Shown: in pieces, positions 53,112 through 61,754 of the stretch | Layout: each line of letters opens with the position of its first letter | Numbering within the stretch: the first letter of the stretch is position 1 | Assembly: GCA_965248815.1 (NCBI GenBank) | Contig: CBDFKK010000008.1 | Span: 2,294,001-2,358,000 of the forward strand | Source of the DNA: CBDFKK01 sp965248815 | GTDB lineage: Bacteria > Pseudomonadota > Alphaproteobacteria > SMXP01 | Direction: 5' to 3' | DNA length: 64,000 nt | Notes under the pieces: generated by a model | What the model was told of the DNA's origin: nothing | Database searches by the model: none | What the model saw: only the letters and a program-made list of their open reading frames with translations | Program-made: the position numbers and the translations under genes

Positions 53112-53825
53112 TTATTTTAGTTTTCTATTGACGGCGACGTACGGGGTTGTGGTTCCCCGGTTGATTCTGAGGTCATTGTCTAAATATGTCACAGTTGAGT
53201 TGGCTGGTGGAATGCCGTCCGGCATGGTCAGCACGAGGGGCGTGTCCGCAGCGAGGCCGAGAGCAGCGCGCAAGTCATCGGTTGAATGGTGGGCGTCAGA
53301 CGGCACGAATTCGAAAGTTTGAAAGCTGACGTCGACCACATTCGCCGTGTCGGCGTTAACGCCGAATTGCGCCGTGGCGAGATAGTGAAACGGCACCTTT
53401 GCCTCGCCCGCCTGCATGATCATGGTATTGCGATAAAAGCCGACCCCGGGTCTCAGCTCTTGCGTCGTCATGCGCACCGGCACCAACTTTTCAGGAAAGA
53501 CGCCGCCACTCATGAATTTGAGATCAACCTGGTAGTGAAGGTTGCGCGTGTCGTACAGACTGAGCCACATGCCGTCGAGGCTATCGGACTGCGCATTTAA
53601 GTCGACAGCGCCCGCCACCTCTTCAAGCGCGCGCGCTGCTTTTGACACTTTGGCATCCATTTCGGGGGTGATCGGTGTGCCCGGCTCGTATTCAGCCACG
53701 ACATCGAGCAGCTGCGCTTTGAGCGCTTCTGGTGTGGCTTCGTCCGAAGAGTGGGCTACCTCCGACGCAACAACCAATGGCAGCGCCAGCACGCCCCAGC
53801 GCCAACGGCTCTTCGTCATTGACAT
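53112..53825 (-). CDS. Exported PAP/fibrillin-like protein
   Basis: 237 residues with an N-terminal signal (WGVLALPLVVASEVAHS). Two elements match the plastid lipid-associated (PAP/fibrillin, PF04755) family: SLDGMWLSLYDTRN in the middle and TYLDNDLRINRGTTTPYVAV near the end. These proteins have a lipocalin-like barrel and bind lipids or carotenoids in plastids and cyanobacteria; bacterial roles outside cyanobacteria are not known to me. GGAG lies nine bases before the ATG. It is the first gene of a minus-strand run that continues into the exported SDR genes, with 69 bases before SDR protein 4. Confidence 0.6.
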   Translation of the reverse strand: MSMTKSRWRWGVLALPLVVASEVAHSSDEATPEALKAQLLDVVAEYEPGTPITPEMDAKVSKAARALEEVAGAVDLNAQSDSLDGMWLSLYDTRNLHYQVDLKFMSGGVFPEKLVPVRMTTQELRPGVGFYRNTMIMQAGEAKVPFHYLATAQFGVNADTANVVDVSFQTFEFVPSDAHHSTDDLRAALGLAADTPLVLTMPDGIPPANSTVTYLDNDLRINRGTTTPYVAVNRKLK

Positions 53826-54005
53826 GATTGGTCTCTCCGTATGAAGCCCGCCCCACAGGGCTTAACTATAGCGCGTCTGGGAAGTAAGGCACGAACAATT
53901 CGAATCAGACAGGCGTGTTTTGTTTTGCCTCCCAGGTGCGGCCAATAGCTCCGGTCATTGTGACTTCGCGCGCGGCCAAAGATCTGGCAGACTGGTCATT
54001 CGGCT

Positions 54006-54458
54006 ATGGAGACAAGCGGCGTGACAATCCCTGACCAGCCTCTGTTCAAAGATCGGGTGCTTGATTGCACGTCGGTCCGCTATGGATTGATGGCGTTGGG
54101 TTTAGCCTGCGTTGGGCTCGGCGTCGTTGGAATTTTCTTACCGGTCATGCCGAGCACGATTTTCTTTATTATTGCCTTGTGGGCATTCTCGCGCAGCTCC
54201 GTCCGTCTTCATCGCTGGCTTTATAATCATCCGCGTTTTGGCGACGGCGTACGTGCCTGGCACGATTACAAAGTCATTCCCATGCGAGCTAAGGTAATGG
54301 CGGTGACGCTGATTAGCGCGAGCTATGTCTTCGTCCTAACCTTTGTGGCAGAGACGTGGGTGCTGCCTACCGTGATGGCGGCGATCCTTGTGCCGGTCGT
54401 TGCATTCATCGTGACCCGCCCTCATGACTTGGCCGCCGCCCGCGGCGACGTCGTCTAG
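54006..54458 (+). CDS. YbaN family (DUF454) inner-membrane protein
   Basis: 150 residues with three or four transmembrane segments. The DUF454 signature is LACVGLGVVGIFLPVMPSTIFFIIALWAFSRSS, and LYNHPRFGDGVRAWHDYKVIPMRAK follows. The function of the family is unknown. There is no clear ribosome site; the ATG at 54006 was kept because a hydrophilic N-terminus is usual. It is divergent from the PAP/fibrillin gene and followed by two tandem hairpins. Confidence 0.85.
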   Translation: METSGVTIPDQPLFKDRVLDCTSVRYGLMALGLACVGLGVVGIFLPVMPSTIFFIIALWAFSRSSVRLHRWLYNHPRFGDGVRAWHDYKVIPMRAKVMAVTLISASYVFVLTFVAETWVLPTVMAAILVPVVAFIVTRPHDLAAARGDVV

Positions 54459-54490
54459 CCTCATCTGTTTTCAGTCATAGAGTCTCTTTG

Positions 54491-54532
54491 GTGCGCATCG
54501 TTGCGCACTCGATCATCCGTCGTCAGATGATC
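54491..54532 (+). terminator. Two adjacent hairpins after ybaN, possible transcript end
   Basis: GTGCGCA (54491-54497) pairs perfectly with TGCGCAC (54502-54508) around four bases. Three bases later GATCATC (54511-54517) pairs with GATGATC (54526-54532) around eight. They start 33 bases after the ybaN stop. No T run follows directly, so intrinsic termination is uncertain. Confidence 0.3.
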
Positions 54533-54640
54533 GTCAATTCATCCATCTTTTGTTTAGTTTATGTCTCGTGATGACTAGCGAGTTTCTCGGCAAACTGTGC
54601 TAGATTCGCGGCGCAACGCGCAGCTCCTGGGAGGCCCCTC

Positions 54641-55621
54641 ATGGAATTTTCAATCTTTGCTCTCTTTATTCTATTTCTCGGCATCATCCTCGTTTTCATG
54701 GGTGTCAAGACGGTGCCCCAAGGCAACGAATATACCGTCGAACGCTGGGGCCGTTATACGCGAACCTTGAGACCAGGCTTACATTTGATTATTCCGGTGA
54801 TCGATCGCATCGGGTCAAAAATGAATATGCAAGAGCAGGTGATGGACATTCCGAGCCAGGAAGTCATCACCAAAGACAACGCCATGGTGCGGGTCGACGG
54901 GGTCGTCTTTTTTCAGATTCTCGATGCCGCCAAAGGCGCCTACGAAGTTCGCAATCTCATACTGGCCATTCTCAATTTGACGATGACCAATGTCCGTACG
55001 GTTATGGGATCGATGGATTTGGACGAGCTGTTGTCTCAGCGGGACCGCATCAATGCGAAACTTCTCAATGTGGTGGACGATGCAACCGCACCTTGGGGCA
55101 TCAAAGTTACGCGCATTGAGATCAAAGACATGGAACCGCCGAAAGATATTGTCGACTCCATGGCGCGTCAAATGAAGGCCGAACGGGATAAGCGCGCGCA
55201 GATATTGGAATCAGAGGGTTTTCGGGCCGCGGCAATCTTGCGCGCCGAAGGCGAAAAGCAATCAGCCATTCTCGAAGCCGAGGGCCGGCGGGAAGCTGCG
55301 TTTCGCGATGCCGAAGCGCGCGAGCGGGAAGCCGAAGCTGAAGCCAAGGCGACGACGTTGGTCTCGGACGCCATCGCGTCAGGAAGCACCCAAGCGGTTA
55401 ATTATTTTGTGGCACAAAAGTACGTTGACGCGTTGAGTGATTTTGCCCGTTCGCCCAATCAGAAAATTGTGTTTATGCCAATGGAAGTTTCAGGTTTGAT
55501 CGGATCGATCGGCGGCATCAGCGAATTGTGGAAGGACCTTGGCGGGCCGAGCGGCGGCGGCAACGGGGCCGGCCCTCAGTCACGTAGCAGCGTGCCGCCT
55601 GTGCGCCCCGGCCAAGTGTGA
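54641..55621 (+). CDS. SPFH/Band 7 (stomatin-like, QmcA-type) membrane protein
   Basis: 326 residues. An N-terminal membrane hairpin (FALFILFLGIILVFMGV) is followed by the SPFH domain (PQGNEYTVERWGRYTRTLRPG to IKVTRIEIKDMEPP) and a long charged helix (QMKAERDKRAQILESEG, then EAxAREREAEAEAKA) that oligomerises. QmcA/HflK-type proteins form large cages on the inner membrane and associate with proteases. It is paired with nfeD downstream, the standard partner. GGGAGGCCCCTC precedes the ATG. Its tail is Gly/Pro-rich (GPSGGGNGAGPQSRSS). Confidence 0.9.
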   Translation: MEFSIFALFILFLGIILVFMGVKTVPQGNEYTVERWGRYTRTLRPGLHLIIPVIDRIGSKMNMQEQVMDIPSQEVITKDNAMVRVDGVVFFQILDAAKGAYEVRNLILAILNLTMTNVRTVMGSMDLDELLSQRDRINAKLLNVVDDATAPWGIKVTRIEIKDMEPPKDIVDSMARQMKAERDKRAQILESEGFRAAAILRAEGEKQSAILEAEGRREAAFRDAEAREREAEAEAKATTLVSDAIASGSTQAVNYFVAQKYVDALSDFARSPNQKIVFMPMEVSGLIGSIGGISELWKDLGGPSGGGNGAGPQSRSSVPPVRPGQV

Positions 55622-55628
55622 GTTGCAC

Positions 55629-56081
55629 ATGCCTGACTTTTTAACGTCGCTGACCTATTGGAGCTGGTGGATCTTGGCCGTCCTGTTCGTCATTGTCGAG
55701 ATCCTGGCCCCTGGGGCACATTTTTTGTGGCTGGGCCTGGCGGCCGGCGCCGTCGGTTTCATCGTCCTGATCATTCCCGGCATGGGGTGGGAGCTGCAGG
55801 TCACAATCTTTGCCGTTTTGTCGGTAGTGAGCATCGTGGCGGGACGGACATACCTACGCCGCAACCCGTTGCAAACCGAAGACAGCAATCTCAACCGGCG
55901 GGGCGAGCAATATGTCGGCCGCGTATTCACGTTAGTTGAACCCATCGTCAACGGCGCCGGCAAACTGATCGTTGACGATACGACCTGGAAAATTGAAGGC
56001 GACGACTTGGCTGCGGGCACAAAAGTGCGTGTCACCGGCGTTGACGGTACCAGTCTGACGGTGGTCGAAGACGACGTGTAA
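55629..56081 (+). CDS. NfeD-family membrane protein
   Basis: 150 residues: two to three transmembrane segments (WILAVLFVIVEILAPGAHFLWLG, then VGFIVLIIPGM and a third) and a C-terminal OB-fold domain (GEQYVGRVFTLVEPIVNGAGKL... VTGVDGTSLTVVE). Short NfeD proteins partner with SPFH proteins such as the one encoded seven bases upstream. The frame is open from 55539 inside the SPFH gene, but the ATG at 55629, just after its stop, gives the family start. Confidence 0.9.
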   Translation: MPDFLTSLTYWSWWILAVLFVIVEILAPGAHFLWLGLAAGAVGFIVLIIPGMGWELQVTIFAVLSVVSIVAGRTYLRRNPLQTEDSNLNRRGEQYVGRVFTLVEPIVNGAGKLIVDDTTWKIEGDDLAAGTKVRVTGVDGTSLTVVEDDV

Positions 56082-56098
56082 TTCGCGGCTTGCGCCGG

Positions 56099-56971
56099 CT
56101 ACATCCCTTCCGGCCGCATGGGTTCGGTGCCGGGTCGGCCGCTTAAACGTTCGGGATGTTCGCGCTCGGCGCGCTCGCGATACTCGTCCGGTAAATCATC
56201 GACGCTGCTGAGCTTGCGGCCGAAGGCATGCCAGATCGTCTGGCCCCGCTCGCCGCGCATGTCCAACCAGAACAGCCAGGGCGCCATATAGGTCGATGCA
56301 AATCCCGAGCTGAACCGCGTGACGTCTGGATCTTCGAACTCGCTGCGCGGGGCGAAGACGGTTTGCGCCTCGATCAGCGGTACGCCAGGAGGAAAGGCGC
56401 GGGTGCTCTTTAAGATCACCATGTCTCCAGCTGCCATCCATTCAAAGCTGAGCGGCCCTTCAGGGAATTTGTCCTTCATGCCTTCCCAGTAGATGCCGTT
56501 CGTCGTGTGACGCACGCCGTCACCGCCGCCCAAAACATTGGGCTTCACTTCGTTGGTTTTGCCCGTGTACGGATTGTCGAACTCATAGATCATCTCGTTG
56601 GTTTCGAAATCCCGGAAAAACGTCAGCGTATTGCCCTGCAGCCGGTAGGCGCCGTCGGCCAATTTTGTAGGCCAGTAGGCTTCCAAACCCTCGAATCGCA
56701 CAAGCGGTCGTGCGGGCTCACCGTCGCGCACGCCATAGATTTTGCCTTCGTACCACCAAGGGCAATCCACTTCCGACTCCGTGCTCGCCTGCAATTTAAT
56801 GTAAGCATCCAAATGCTCTTGCGGCGTTGCGAGCGTCACGTCAGAAATAACACTCGATCTATTGGTAGTTGGTCGCAAGCTGCCCGCTGCCATGGCGGTG
56901 GATGCAGCCAATAAACTGAAACCTCCAAAGGCAGCGCGTCTTGTTAATTCAGAACCATTCATTTTTGGCAT
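56099..56971 (-). CDS. Tat-exported DUF1838 family protein (paralogue 7)
   Basis: 290 residues with a twin-arginine region LTRRAAFGGFSLLAASTAMA. The mature part has ATPQEHLDAYIKLQAS at the start, FRDFETNEMIYEFDNPYTGKTNEV in the middle (family form of the D-x-ETGE...NPYT block), SFEWMAAGDMV and YMAPWLFWLDMRGERGQ near the end with KLSSVDDLPDEY. It is shorter before the tail than paralogue 6. Two ATGs three codons apart (56971, 56962) are possible. It is convergent with nfeD, 17 bases apart, and downstream of paralogue 8 on the same strand. Confidence 0.75.
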   Translation of the reverse strand: MPKMNGSELTRRAAFGGFSLLAASTAMAAGSLRPTTNRSSVISDVTLATPQEHLDAYIKLQASTESEVDCPWWYEGKIYGVRDGEPARPLVRFEGLEAYWPTKLADGAYRLQGNTLTFFRDFETNEMIYEFDNPYTGKTNEVKPNVLGGGDGVRHTTNGIYWEGMKDKFPEGPLSFEWMAAGDMVILKSTRAFPPGVPLIEAQTVFAPRSEFEDPDVTRFSSGFASTYMAPWLFWLDMRGERGQTIWHAFGRKLSSVDDLPDEYRERAEREHPERLSGRPGTEPMRPEGM

Positions 56972-57046
56972 CCATGTGAATGGCAGGGCCCCGTCACTTT
57001 TGTCACGAGGCCCGCACCGAAGAGTGAAACAATCAATACTCGCGCT

Positions 57047-58057
57047 CTAGCTTGCGTCGGGTCCTTGCGGTTGCGCCGGTTGCTGTTCGCGCGAATAGTT
57101 TTCGAGGCTTGAAAGGCTGGGCTCTTCGAATTCGGCCGGCGCTTCCAAATATTTGGGATAAAATTTGGAGGCATAGTCGACCATCTTGGGATTGATGTCG
57201 TCCAAGGAATTCATTGCACCCATATAGCACTCGTAATAGCAATGGCCGGGCGCATTATCCATGAGCATCCAAGGCAGCCACGGCGTTACGCGGCTCCACG
57301 TGCCATGATATTCCACCGAGGCAATGTCTTCGTTTTGCAGATCGTCATAGGGAATTTGATACATGTAGATTTCCGTGACACGAGTCATGGGACCATGATT
57401 TTCGCGTGGCCACTTTTCCGGGACCAGCGCGCTAGGATAATATAAGTGAATGTGACGCTCGAGCTGGGCCATGTTGCCCCGGATCATCCACGGTAGAATG
57501 TATGGAATTTTTGGCGCCTCGGCCGATTCGTTCAGGCCGCCGAAGCTGGGCGGGGGCGGAAAGTGTTCTTGGATCTTACCGTTAAACGGATCGTTAGCGA
57601 TAGGAACGACGCGTACCTTTTCGCCCGTGTACGGATTTTCGTAGTCTTCCAAGATCTCGCCGGTTTCGTGATCGATATAAAAGCCGACCTCGCGCAGGAC
57701 TTTTTGATAACCGCCGTCTTCAAGCTCAATCAGTTTGGCGCAACTGAAGCCTTCGAACTTGAACAGGTCGCGCAACGGTTCGTTGTCGCGCACGCCCATG
57801 ACGTTGCCGGAGAACCAGCCGTATTTGGTCTCGCCAACATTCAGGCTTCCTTGAACCCGGGCCATAGCATTGACGTTGCCCGGCGCTGTGGTGAGATCGA
57901 TATACGGGCCTTTCAGCGCGTCATCGTCAATTCGTGATGTGTGCGCGGGCGGCGTGCTAAGCGCCAAGCTCGAGGCGGCAGCAACGCCTAAGCCGCCAAC
58001 GCCTTGAAGCATCGTGCGCCGGTCGACGGCGATGTCGGAAAATTTCGATTTTGCCAT
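57047..58057 (-). CDS. Tat-exported DUF1838 family protein (paralogue 8)
   Basis: 336 residues. VDRRTMLQGVGGLGVAAASSLALS is the twin-arginine signal. Family elements are DLTTAPGNVNAMARVQGSL, YIDHETGEILEDYENPYTGEKV, an EYHGTWSRVTPWLPWMLMDNAPG block, and MNSLDDINPKM. The ATG at 58055-58057 follows AGGGGAGATGACT and replaces the GTG-initiated frame from 58078. It is 75 bases upstream of paralogue 7 in the same direction, so the two form a small operon. It resembles paralogue 6 in the long central insert (LPWMIRGNMAQLERH). Confidence 0.8.
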   Translation of the reverse strand: MAKSKFSDIAVDRRTMLQGVGGLGVAAASSLALSTPPAHTSRIDDDALKGPYIDLTTAPGNVNAMARVQGSLNVGETKYGWFSGNVMGVRDNEPLRDLFKFEGFSCAKLIELEDGGYQKVLREVGFYIDHETGEILEDYENPYTGEKVRVVPIANDPFNGKIQEHFPPPPSFGGLNESAEAPKIPYILPWMIRGNMAQLERHIHLYYPSALVPEKWPRENHGPMTRVTEIYMYQIPYDDLQNEDIASVEYHGTWSRVTPWLPWMLMDNAPGHCYYECYMGAMNSLDDINPKMVDYASKFYPKYLEAPAEFEEPSLSSLENYSREQQPAQPQGPDAS

Positions 58058-58290
58058 AGTCATCTCCCCTGTGTTCACCCGTTTACTGTGGGATGGCTTG
58101 TGTTTGTGGAATTTGCGCCTGCGTTTTTGTTATATATATGATGGCTGCCGGCTCACTCCCGGACCCTAACATCATGGGCGAACCAAGTTGACAGAAAAAA
58201 AGTCACACACGGATTTCGTCATAGGAAACTTGACCGCTGAGACTTGTCCTACAAAACTGGTGTAGTTCGTTGCACGAAAGGCTTGTCATA

Positions 58291-58980
58291 ATGATCAACC
58301 GAATACGCTTTAGCTTTTCAATTCTCGCTGTGGCCCTTGTGTCTGGTTTGTTGGAGAGCGCTGCCTGGGCTGAAGATAAAACGGTTGAGACCTTGGACCT
58401 AATCGAAGAGTGGGTCGAAGACGGCATCTACGATACCAGTGCCCAATTTGAATCGGATTACGCTAACGACGTTCCCGACAATTTGAAGCATCGGCTGATG
58501 TACCAAGTGTTCCACAAAGTTGAAATCGACTGGCTCGACGGCATAACAATATTTCAACAAGGATCGGCGGACGGCACGATCGAAACGACGATGCGCGCCG
58601 GCATACTGCATTTCTTTGCGGATCCGGCAATCGGCAAAGTGCGCCAACGGGAGCACAATTTTATTATCGTCGAAGATTGGGTCGACGCCTACAAGGATCC
58701 CGAAAAGATCGCCTCAATCACGGCCGATGATGTTGTTTTCAGCGAAGGCTGCGATTTCTATTTGGAAGTCAGCGACGACCGCAGCGAGATTCGGGGCCCG
58801 ATGCCTGAAGGCACCTGCAAACTGCCTGCGGAACAGCTCGGGATTGAATTGACCGCCGAAGATGAAGTCGTCATCCGGCCGGGCGAGTTTTGGTTTTTGG
58901 GCCGCTATGTCGATGACGAAGGAAATGTGATGTGGGGAACGGAAAGCGACGAGCTCAACAAGCTGGTGCTTCAACGTTGA
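58291..58980 (+). CDS. Exported CpcT/CpeT-like (chromophore lyase-fold) protein
   Basis: 229 residues with a signal peptide (FSFSILAVALVSGLLESAAWAE). The mature part shows the CpcT/CpeT (DUF1001) order: a YDTSAQFESDYAN start, LKHRLMYQVFHKVEIDWLDG, GTIETTMRAGILHFFADP, then SEGCDFYLEVSDDRSEIRGPMPEGTC. In cyanobacteria these lipocalin-like proteins attach bilins to phycobiliproteins; without phycobilisomes a binding or transfer role is more likely here. The ATG at 58291 follows an AAAGG element; a TTG at 58270 is also in frame. It is 63 bases upstream of DUF1838 paralogue 9, same strand. Similarity is moderate. Confidence 0.45.
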   Translation: MINRIRFSFSILAVALVSGLLESAAWAEDKTVETLDLIEEWVEDGIYDTSAQFESDYANDVPDNLKHRLMYQVFHKVEIDWLDGITIFQQGSADGTIETTMRAGILHFFADPAIGKVRQREHNFIIVEDWVDAYKDPEKIASITADDVVFSEGCDFYLEVSDDRSEIRGPMPEGTCKLPAEQLGIELTAEDEVVIRPGEFWFLGRYVDDEGNVMWGTESDELNKLVLQR

Positions 58981-59043
58981 TTTTTTTTGTTAATGAACTC
59001 AACATGAGTTGCGGCTGCAAGAATAAGAAAAGGAGATGCCTCG

Positions 59044-59982
59044 ATGGCGTCCGAGATCACAAAGCCTCGAGTCGCAAACCGCGGCCCTTCAGTCGATAAC
59101 TTGATTTTTCTGCTTGTTGCGCTGCTGGTTGCAGTATTGGCGACCTTCTCTCAGTCTCGCGCGCAGGTCTTGGATCTGTCAGACCCCAACGACGCTCTTA
59201 TGACGACCCGCAAGGTTCTTTGCTCTTTGACTGACGGCAAGCCGACAGTGCTGACCTGGACGGGCAAGGTCTATAGCCACATTCAGGGGGAGCCGGATCG
59301 GCACCTGTTCAACATCGAAGGGTTCAGCAACCGCAATTGCAAAACCTATCAGGACGATGTGCGCGGCTATGGCTTCCGCATCGTCGCCCGTGAGATCGTT
59401 CTCTATCTCGACCCGGAAACAAACGAAGTCTTGCGCATGTGGGACAATCCTTGGTCGGGGGAGCAAGTCAAAGTCGTCCAAACGGCGAACGACCCTATGA
59501 GCGTGCCCTTTCCATTCTATGCGCTGGATGAGGATGGGATAGGACACGAATTTGAAGGCACGTTTCGCAACGGCAAAGTCTTCACGATCGCCGAAAAAAT
59601 TCTGTTCTATGACAACCCTCTGGGAGGCGATTACCAACAATATGTCGGCGGCATGTATCATGCCTCGGAAGTCTTCTATTTCTTCATGAATGAAGCTGAG
59701 CTTCTGGACGCGACCAACGACGAAGTCATGGATCTGACCATGACTTATTCACGAGTCGCACCATGGATGCCGTGGATGCAGATGGGCGGCCGGCAGGGCG
59801 TCATGTATTTCCATGCGGCCGGGCAAAAAATCCCGGGCTTCGAAGGCCTATCCGACCGCATGAAGCAAGAAGTGGCGACCTATCATCCCATCTTTGCCGA
59901 TCCGCCCTCGCTCGATGACTTCCGGCCCATGGTCAATTCATGGAGTGTCTTTAAGCAACTCATCGATAGCGAGAGAAAATAA
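59044..59982 (+). CDS. DUF1838 family protein with non-Tat signal/anchor (paralogue 9)
   Basis: 312 residues. In place of a twin-arginine motif it begins with a hydrophobic segment (LIFLLVALLVAVLATFSQSRAQ) of Sec or anchor type. The mature part carries DUF1838 elements: LDLSDPNDALMTTRKVLCSLTDGK, YLDPETNEVLRMWDNPWSGEQV, and TYSRVAPWMPWMQMGGRQGVMY. AAAAGGAGATGCCTCG precedes the ATG. Preceded by the CpcT/CpeT-like gene in the same direction, it may form a pair with it. It is the only plus-strand DUF1838 gene in the window. A different export route from its relatives suggests a different maturation need. Confidence 0.72.
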   Translation: MASEITKPRVANRGPSVDNLIFLLVALLVAVLATFSQSRAQVLDLSDPNDALMTTRKVLCSLTDGKPTVLTWTGKVYSHIQGEPDRHLFNIEGFSNRNCKTYQDDVRGYGFRIVAREIVLYLDPETNEVLRMWDNPWSGEQVKVVQTANDPMSVPFPFYALDEDGIGHEFEGTFRNGKVFTIAEKILFYDNPLGGDYQQYVGGMYHASEVFYFFMNEAELLDATNDEVMDLTMTYSRVAPWMPWMQMGGRQGVMYFHAAGQKIPGFEGLSDRMKQEVATYHPIFADPPSLDDFRPMVNSWSVFKQLIDSERK

Positions 59983-59991
59983 CAAATACGC

Positions 59992-60384
59992 CTAGAGCGA
60001 CAGGCCGTAATAGACGAGAAAGAGCCCAAAGATCACGGCGAGTGCGCCCATGAAACGCATGGCGGTAGTGCCAAACGACGTCCAGACACTGGTTGCAAAT
60101 TTGCGCGCGAGTCCGGGTAACAAAATCGCGCCGAAGGCCACAAAGCCCATAAACAATCCAAAACCATTGACAATTGCCGCAACTGTTCCCGGCACACCAA
60201 GCGCTGCCCAAACAGCGATGACGCCAACCGCGCCAATTGTTGCGGCGAGCAGCCGCATTTTGCTGTCCGTATCGAACAGGCGCAAATAGGCGTCGCGTGT
60301 CTGCTGGGGTGCAACAACCAAAGGTGCACGTGACAGAACGATAGAAACTCCGAGAATGACGATTAGGATGGCGAGTGCACTCAT
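59992..60384 (-). CDS. Small four-helix membrane protein
   Basis: 130 residues, four predicted transmembrane helices (LAILIVILGVSIVL, LAATIGAVGVIAVWAAL, LFMGFVAFGAILL and FMGALAVIFGLFLVYYGL), with short loops. No family recognised. A strong ribosome site, AAAGGAGG, lies nine bases before the ATG (60382-60384), so expression is likely. Convergent with DUF1838 paralogue 9 (stops nine bases apart). Confidence 0.6.
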   Translation of the reverse strand: MSALAILIVILGVSIVLSRAPLVVAPQQTRDAYLRLFDTDSKMRLLAATIGAVGVIAVWAALGVPGTVAAIVNGFGLFMGFVAFGAILLPGLARKFATSVWTSFGTTAMRFMGALAVIFGLFLVYYGLSL

Positions 60385-60540
60385 GATGACTGACCTCCTT
60401 TGTATGGACCTATAGTCTATATATGGTGATCACCGTTGGGCGCTTCAAACAAAATCGGGTCATGATTTTTGGCTATTTTCCGAATGTTATGGCGATTTTT
60501 TCTGGCTTAGCTTGGAGCGCCGCAAAGGGTTTATCCGGTC

Positions 60541-61086
60541 ATGACTGAAGAACCAAATCTTGCCGGCGAGATTGCAAGACTTGCAGAAATCGTTTTGCAA
60601 GAGGGCCTATCGGACCGTTTCCGCAACGTCGCCAAAATTTCGGCGTCTTCCTTCGATGAAGAAGATCTAGACGATTTAAAATATTATCTGCACAACCCGC
60701 CGCCAGAATCGAAACTGTTCAAGCCCGCAGACCATGGCTATGGCGGATGGTTAAGTGCCTGCCAATTTTCAGCCTTTGAGCTTGTCGTTAATATGGGCGA
60801 ACCAGCGCTGCCTTGGCTCCGGCGCTTGGCCTGGGGCGAGTACGACTGGACACAAGGCAATGCGATTGAGATCCTGATCAGGCTTGCCGCTCGAGGAATT
60901 CAATCGGAACAAATTATTGCCGAGGTAGCACAAAAGTTTGTGACCCTCGAACATGAAGCGCAGCTCTATGTCATCGAACCGCTGATCCCGCTTGCCGCTA
61001 ATGACAACGATCTCAAAGCTATTGTCGAACGGCTGAACCAATCTAGCGCCTTTGCAAAGGCGTATAAAGAAGTCACCCAGTCGTAA
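60541..61086 (+). CDS. Unrecognised acidic cytosolic protein
   Basis: 181 residues, no signal peptide, rich in Asp and Glu (SSFDEEDLDDLKYYLHN). The second half looks alpha-helical, with helix pairs (LPWLRRLAWGEYDWTQGNAIEILIR, QLYVIEPLIPLA) that might be HEAT-like. I do not recognise the family. The ATG has no strong ribosome site. It is followed by the SnoaL-like gene on the same strand, 39 bases away. Confidence 0.5.
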   Translation: MTEEPNLAGEIARLAEIVLQEGLSDRFRNVAKISASSFDEEDLDDLKYYLHNPPPESKLFKPADHGYGGWLSACQFSAFELVVNMGEPALPWLRRLAWGEYDWTQGNAIEILIRLAARGIQSEQIIAEVAQKFVTLEHEAQLYVIEPLIPLAANDNDLKAIVERLNQSSAFAKAYKEVTQS

Positions 61087-61125
61087 ATTTCAACCCAATA
61101 ATCATTGAGCCGCGAAGGGAAAGTC

Positions 61126-61719
61126 ATGCGTGTCATCGTCATTTTGGTTTCGTTGTTTTATTCAGGTCTCGCATGGGCAGGCGCCCATGAACAAAAACTG
61201 CCGGATGCCTCCGCCTTTGCCGAGGCAGCGGATCCGGAGCAACGCCAACTCATAAAAGATATTGAAAACTTCCTGGCAACTTATGCCGACGCGTACAATC
61301 GCCGGGATTATGAAGCCCTGTTGTCGATGTGGGACCAGACTGATGCGTTTCCAATGTATATGGCCGAAGAGATCGACGGGCCGATATACGGCTGGGACGC
61401 TATCAACAAATATTTTGACCCCTTGCCGGGCACACAGGTCCTGGACGGCATACGCAATCGTTACACGGAAGTTAGGGCGCACTACCTTGCACCCGATGTA
61501 GCGCTCGCCACGTACGTCTTACATTTTGACATTAAAGTGATGCGCTCCCCGCCCATGTCCAGTTGGGATCGGGTCATGGCCGTGTTTCGCCGTGTCGATG
61601 GTGAATGGAAACTGACCGCCTATGCGGAAGCGCCCTTGGCGCCGGCGACGATGGTGCGTAAAATGCTGGAAAACGCCGTGCCTGAGGATTTTGACGATTT
61701 CATCGAAGCGCAAGACTAG
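61126..61719 (+). CDS. Exported SnoaL/NTF2-like protein
   Basis: 197 residues with a signal peptide (MRVIVILVSLFYSGLAWA). An NTF2-like alpha+beta barrel follows: FLATYADAYNRRDYEALLSMWDQTDAF, GPIYGWDAINKYFDPLPG, ALATYVLHFDIKVMR, and RVDGEWKLTAYAEAPLA. Members include ketosteroid isomerase- and SnoaL-type enzymes and many binding proteins; which one is not decided. AAGGG seven bases before the ATG at 61126 favours it over the TTG at 61105. The C-terminus ends FDDFIEAQD. Confidence 0.75.
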   Translation: MRVIVILVSLFYSGLAWAGAHEQKLPDASAFAEAADPEQRQLIKDIENFLATYADAYNRRDYEALLSMWDQTDAFPMYMAEEIDGPIYGWDAINKYFDPLPGTQVLDGIRNRYTEVRAHYLAPDVALATYVLHFDIKVMRSPPMSSWDRVMAVFRRVDGEWKLTAYAEAPLAPATMVRKMLENAVPEDFDDFIEAQD

Positions 61720-61754
61720 CGGCCGATCAAGTCGTGCGCGGACTCAAAAAATTC

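Noticed and set aside
60425..60434. 10-base palindrome GGTGATCACC upstream of the four-helix membrane protein
   Set aside because: Too short and without a second copy or known regulator.
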